This document shows, piece by piece, positions 5,062-6,342 of a DNA stretch of 6,342 bases. The stretch comes from Actinomycetes bacterium. GTDB lineage: Bacteria; Actinomycetota; Acidimicrobiia; Acidimicrobiales; Ilumatobacteraceae. Position 1 is the first letter of the stretch. Each line of letters starts with the position of its first letter. Under the pieces are notes generated by a model that was not told the DNA's origin, did no database searches, and saw only the letters and a list, made by a program, of their open reading frames with translations. A program made the position numbers and the translations under genes. Where the stretch lies: assembly GCA_023417265.1 (NCBI GenBank), contig JAEZFY010000163.1, forward strand, positions 1-6,342, in the 5' to 3' direction.

Positions 5062-5790
5062 GTGCACGTGCTGCTCGCCGAGGACGACCGCGCCGTCCGC
5101 GACGCACTCGTGCGGGCGCTGCAACTCGAGGGCTACACCGTGACGGCCACCAGTAACGGGGCCCACGCGCTCGAGGCCGTGCACGCCGGACCGCTCCCCG
5201 ACGTCGTGCTGCTCGACGTGTCGATGCCCGTCGTCGACGGGTTGACGGTGTGCCGGGCACTGCGCGCCGACGCCCGCGCCGACATCGCCGCCCTGCCGAT
5301 CCTGATCCTCACCGCCCGCACCGAGGTGCCCGACCGCGTCGCCGGCCTCGACGCCGGAGCCGACGACTACCTCCCCAAGCCGTTCCACCTCGACGAGCTG
5401 TTCGCACGTGTGCGCGCGCTCACCCGGCGGGCCGCCCCGCCGACCGGTCGCGACCCCGAAACGCTCCGGCTCGGCGACCTCGAACTGCGCACCGCAGGCC
5501 GTCAAGCGACCCGCGGCGGGCAACCACTCGAGCTCAGCAAGACCGAATACGACCTGCTCGAACTGCTCGTGCGCAACGCCGGCATCGTGCTCGACCACAC
5601 GACCATCTACGAACGGATCTGGCACTACGACTTCGGGCCCGACTCGAAGAACCTGGCCGTGTACATCGGCTACCTGCGCCGCAAGACCGAGGCCGGTGGC
5701 CGCCCGCGCCTGATCCACACCGTGCGTGGGGTCGGCTACGTCGCCCGGCTCGAGGCCCGCCCCGACGGCCAGCACGGTGACACGCCGTGA
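5062..5790 (+). CDS. OmpR/PhoB-family two-component response regulator (MprA-like)
   Basis: A 242-residue cytoplasmic DNA-binding regulator. The receiver domain (1-115) has the acidic pocket Glu7-Asp8-Asp9, phosphoacceptor Asp52 in VLLDVSMPVVDG, switch Thr84 in ILTAR and Lys106 in YLPKPF. A short linker leads to a winged-helix effector domain (about 135-237): LRLGDLELRT, LSKTEYDLLELLVRNAG, the recognition region DSKNLAVYIGYLRRKTE and the wing IHTVRGVGYV. All key residues are present. Starting at GTG 5062 gives the family's usual N-terminus (VHVLLAEDD); an earlier in-frame ATG at 4984 would add 26 unrelated residues across the promoter. There is no ribosome site. TGTACT (5049-5054) lies 7 nt upstream and may be a weak -10 for a leaderless message. 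The stop overlaps the start of the kinase gene (GTGA). The signal and targets are unknown, though the direct repeat upstream suggests autoregulation. Confidence 0.94.
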   Translation: MHVLLAEDDRAVRDALVRALQLEGYTVTATSNGAHALEAVHAGPLPDVVLLDVSMPVVDGLTVCRALRADARADIAALPILILTARTEVPDRVAGLDAGADDYLPKPFHLDELFARVRALTRRAAPPTGRDPETLRLGDLELRTAGRQATRGGQPLELSKTEYDLLELLVRNAGIVLDHTTIYERIWHYDFGPDSKNLAVYIGYLRRKTEAGGRPRLIHTVRGVGYVARLEARPDGQHGDTP

Positions 5791-6342
5791 GCCTGCGCTG
5801 GAAGCTCGCCGCGGCGATGCTGCTCGTGTCATCGCTCGCCACGATCGCCTTCGGTCTCGCCAGCTACCGCTCGACCGGCGACCGGCTGATGGCCGAAGTC
5901 GATCGTTCCCTGGCCGCCCTCGAGCCGGCCGTACGGGCCCGCGGCCCGGCGACCCTGCCGGCCGACGCCGACGGTCTCGCCCAGTTCAGCGTGCAGTTCG
6001 TGGGCCGCGACGGCACCGTGCTGCGCACCACGTTCCCCGAGGCGGTTCCCGCACTGGCCGCCACCTCGGTGTACGCAACCGTCACCACCTCCACCGGCGA
6101 CTACCGGGTGCGGGTCGTGCCGCTGCGCAACGGCGCGGCACTGGTCGGGCGGCCACTCGACGAGACCTACCGGGTGCTCGAGGGTGTCAAGCGCCGCACG
6201 GTCCTCCTACTCGGGCTCGTCGCCGCCGCCTCGGCCGCGCTCGGCGTGCTGATCGCCGACCGCATCACGGCCCCGCTGCGGCGACTGACCGAGGCGGCTG
6301 AGGACGTCGCCGCCACCGGCCGCCCGGCGCGCGGCATGGCCC
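5787..6342 (+). CDS. Membrane sensor histidine kinase, N-terminal part (runs off window)
   Basis: The first 185 residues of the partner kinase of the preceding regulator, open to the right edge. GTG 5787 overlaps the regulator's TGA, so translation is probably coupled. SLRWKLAAAMLLVSSLATIAFGL is the first membrane segment (about 6-25). It is followed by an extracytoplasmic sensor region of roughly 110 residues that starts with a helical stretch (STGDRLMAEVDRSLAALEPA) and continues with β-rich FSVQFVGRDGTVLRTTF and YRVRVVPLRNGAALVGRPL. The second membrane segment is about 138-157 (TVLLLGLVAAASAALGVLIA), and the HAMP start DRITAPLRRLTEAAEDV (Pro163) follows. The sensor layout resembles MprB-like actinobacterial kinases. 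The HisKA and ATPase domains lie beyond the window, so catalytic competence cannot be judged. Confidence 0.9.
   Translation, partial: MSLRWKLAAAMLLVSSLATIAFGLASYRSTGDRLMAEVDRSLAALEPAVRARGPATLPADADGLAQFSVQFVGRDGTVLRTTFPEAVPALAATSVYATVTTSTGDYRVRVVPLRNGAALVGRPLDETYRVLEGVKRRTVLLLGLVAAASAALGVLIADRITAPLRRLTEAAEDVAATGRPARGMA

Noticed and set aside
4364..5143. Plus-strand frame opposite the DedA gene
   Set aside because: It is antisense to a clear polytopic membrane protein, and its Arg/Asp/Glu/Ala-rich translation is typical of the strand opposite a hydrophobic gene.

Overview
The window is about 70% G+C, uses GTG starts often, and packs its genes tightly. It looks like chromosome from a high-G+C actinobacterium. 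The ClpP1-like protease, the MprA-like regulator and a secreted domain of the 'RLADTR … GYVTVFPA' type suggest Acidimicrobiia (Ilumatobacter-like). That placement is inference from protein style only. I see no rRNA, tRNA, CRISPR array or insertion sequence.

Layout. (1) Positions 1 to about 485, minus strand: the first ~160 residues of a secreted protein with a Sec-type signal peptide. Its gene runs off the left edge and its start codon is unclear. (2) Positions 546-3649, plus strand: four close-set genes. They are an APH/ACAD10-11-type small-molecule kinase, a ClpP1-like protease subunit, a PhyH-family Fe(II)/2-oxoglutarate dioxygenase and an HD-domain protein with the residue pattern of PhnZ. 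(3) Positions 4966-3639, minus strand: a DedA-family membrane protein followed by a nitroreductase, which meets the HD gene tail to tail with an 11-bp overlap. (4) Positions 5062 to the right edge, plus strand: an OmpR-type response regulator and its membrane histidine kinase, cut off after the HAMP start.

The main point of interest is the dioxygenase/HD pair, whose stop and start overlap as GTGA. It has the architecture of the PhnY-PhnZ oxidative phosphonate pathway: the first enzyme hydroxylates the carbon next to phosphorus and the second cleaves C-P with O2 to release phosphate. In the HD protein the iron ligands and the proposed phosphonate contacts of PhnZ can be matched at nearly constant spacing. 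No phosphonate transporter or phosphonate regulator is visible, and the upstream neighbours (kinase, ClpP) are not usual partners, so the true substrate is open.

Gene pairs are often coupled through GTGA overlaps: dioxygenase/HD, DedA/nitroreductase and regulator/kinase. Several starts (clpP, DedA, perhaps the regulator) have a TANNNT-like -10 element 6-8 nt upstream and no Shine-Dalgarno, as expected for leaderless actinobacterial transcripts. The dioxygenase instead has a clear GGAGG.
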